Source of the DNA: Desulfothermus okinawensis JCM 13304
Lineage (GTDB): Bacteria; Desulfobacterota; Desulfovibrionia; Desulfovibrionales; Desulfothermaceae
Assembly: GCA_001311565.1 (NCBI GenBank)
Contig: BBBM01000007.1
Location: 1-64,000, forward strand
Length of the DNA stretch: 64,000 nucleotides
Reading direction: 5' to 3'
In this document: positions 63,037-64,000 of the stretch, piece after piece
How positions within the stretch are numbered: position 1 is the stretch's first letter
Layout: each line of letters starts with the position of its first letter
Notes under the pieces: model-generated
Seen by the model: the letters and a program-made list of their open reading frames with translations, nothing else
The model's database searches: none
Told to the model about the DNA's origin: nothing
Program-made: the position numbers and the translations under genes

Positions 63037-64000
63037 ATGACAAAAAAAAGACAGGCTGGATCTTGGAGCAATACTGCAAAGAGACAAAGAAACCTATGCA
63101 ATAGTTCCCCATATGGCAGGGGGATTTGTACCCCTGAGATCCTCAAAAACATAGCTCAAGTTGCTGAAAAATATAATGCAAAGGCAATTAAGGTAACTGG
63201 GGCACAGAGACTTGCTATTGTGGGACTGAATGAACAGGACCTAGAAAAAGTGTGGAAAGAGCTGGAGATGGGTCCTGGAGCTGCTGTTGGGATGTGTGTT
63301 AGGAGTGTAAAATTTTGTCCAGGTACCATTTTGCAGACTTGGACAGCAGGATGCTGTGAAAATGGGTATGAAATTAGATGAGATGTATCATGGGTACAAC
63401 CTACCTGCTAAGTTTAAAATTGGTGTCTCTGGATGTCCAAATTCCTGTGCTGATTCATGGATAAGGGATATTGGTCTTATTGGGACAAAGAAGGGATGGA
63501 AAGTTGTAGTGGGAGGAAATGGAGGTAGAAATCCCAGGATTGCACATCTATTTGCTGAAAACCTAAATGATGATGAAGCGTTAGGGCTTGTAAAAAGGAT
63601 AATAGACTATTTTAAAGACCTTAAAAATCCAGGTCGTATTGGAAAGTATATAAATGAGATTGGAGTGGAGGAATTCAAAAGGCAGATAGGGATATCTGAG
63701 TCCATTAGTGGAGAAGGCCAAGTTGACCTTGGCCAGATTAATAAGAAAGCACTATATAACATAAGTTATGGCCTTTATGTTGTTGGTTCTGTAAAAGATG
63801 GTAAATTTAATGCACAGATTGCCAATACTGTTATTCAGGTTACATCAAACCCACCTAAGATTTCAGTTACTTTAAACAAAGAAAATTTAACCCATGAATA
63901 CATAAAAGCCAGTGGTGTTTTCAGTGTCTCAATACTGTCTCAAAATACCCCTCTGCCCTTTATTGGTAGATTTGGATTTCAATGTGGCAGAGATATAGAT
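63037..64000 (+). CDS. Sirohaem sulfite/nitrite reductase domain joined to a flavin-reductase-like domain, partial
   Basis: Runs off the right edge. N-terminal ferredoxin-like half: DRLDLGAILQRDKETYAIVP and ITGAQRLAIVG-like KVTGAQRLAIVGL. Sirohaem/4Fe-4S motifs: CPGTTFC and GCPNSCADSWIRDIGLIG. After IGISESISGEGQVDLGQ the same frame enters a split-barrel flavin reductase domain: NKKALYNISYGLYVVGSVKD, NTVIQVTSNPPKISVTLNKE and FSVSILSQNTPLPFIGRFGF. Corrections: extra A at 63042-63049, missing C near 63131, two missing C near 63326. Single-domain Sir-like enzymes of anaerobes reduce sulfite or nitrite; which here is open. Lies behind the Hao module. Confidence 0.8.

Overview
The window comes from an AT-rich, anaerobic, Gram-negative sulfur- and nitrogen-metabolising bacterium, most like Desulfobacterota. 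Pointers are a selenocysteine-type periplasmic formate dehydrogenase, desulfoferrodoxin, rubrerythrin, two rubredoxins, a flavodiiron protein, a DVU0298-type protein, TusA/DsrE sulfur carriers, multihaem cytochromes of the hydroxylamine-oxidoreductase (Hao) type and a TolC/RND efflux system. No rRNA, CRISPR array or intact prophage is visible.

One property dominates the reading. Most longer genes are broken into two or more frames, and nearly every break has the same sign: one (sometimes two) extra bases in an A or T run, or one (sometimes two) missing bases in a short G or C run. Removing or restoring those bases gives full-length conserved proteins with exact codon counts. I therefore give reconstructed spans for whole genes and treat the breaks as probable homopolymer errors rather than gene decay. 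Genes without such runs are intact (tatA, fdnH, amtB, rpmB, rubredoxins, the selenoperoxiredoxin).

Layout. 0.1-3.9 kb (minus): ilvB-ilvN-ilvC preceded by small YggT, DUF167 and DUF465 genes. 4.2-7.8 kb: HAD phosphatase, unknown proteins and tatA. 7.8-10.7 kb (minus): response regulator, rsmD, coaD, miaA. 10.8-14 kb (plus): Smr-domain gene, ftsY, SprA-type gene. 14-19 kb (minus): formate dehydrogenase with a Sec UGA codon, an FeS subunit and an NrfD-type membrane subunit. 19.5-24.5 kb: EamA transporter, NifU-type scaffold, gltX, rpmB and amtB-glnB behind a sigma-54 type promoter. 24.7-27.9 kb is accessory: secreted unknown, tRNA remnants, unknown gene, transposase remnant, AEC transporter. 28-33.7 kb (plus): TusA/DsrE/TusB-like carriers, dsdA, SAM hydroxide adenosyltransferase, thioesterase, metallo-beta-lactamase protein, radical SAM. 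33.8-39.5 kb (plus): TolC, membrane fusion protein, RND pump. 39.4-42.7 kb (minus): glucokinase, hemerythrin, H-NOX and a chemoreceptor. 43-45.2 kb: persulfide-dioxygenase-like protein with two rhodanese domains, and xth. 45.2-53.2 kb (minus): an oxygen-defence block with selenocysteine peroxiredoxin, flavodiiron protein, cytochrome bd, DVU0298-type protein, rubredoxins, desulfoferrodoxin, rubrerythrin and a flavoprotein-ArsC fusion. 53.4-57.8 kb (plus): small redox proteins, DsrE, glutaredoxin, ferredoxin-thioredoxin reductase, radical SAM/SPASM and an atypical Hao paralogue. 58-64 kb: chemoreceptor, DUF3786 FeS protein, NapC-type tetrahaem plus octahaem Hao, and a sirohaem reductase joined to a flavin-reductase-like domain that runs off the right edge.

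Together the genes describe a formate-oxidising, nitrogen-oxide-reducing (inferred from NapC/Hao), sulfur-handling anaerobe with strong protection against O2, NO and peroxide. A family of palindromes with compensatory base changes is scattered between the genes.
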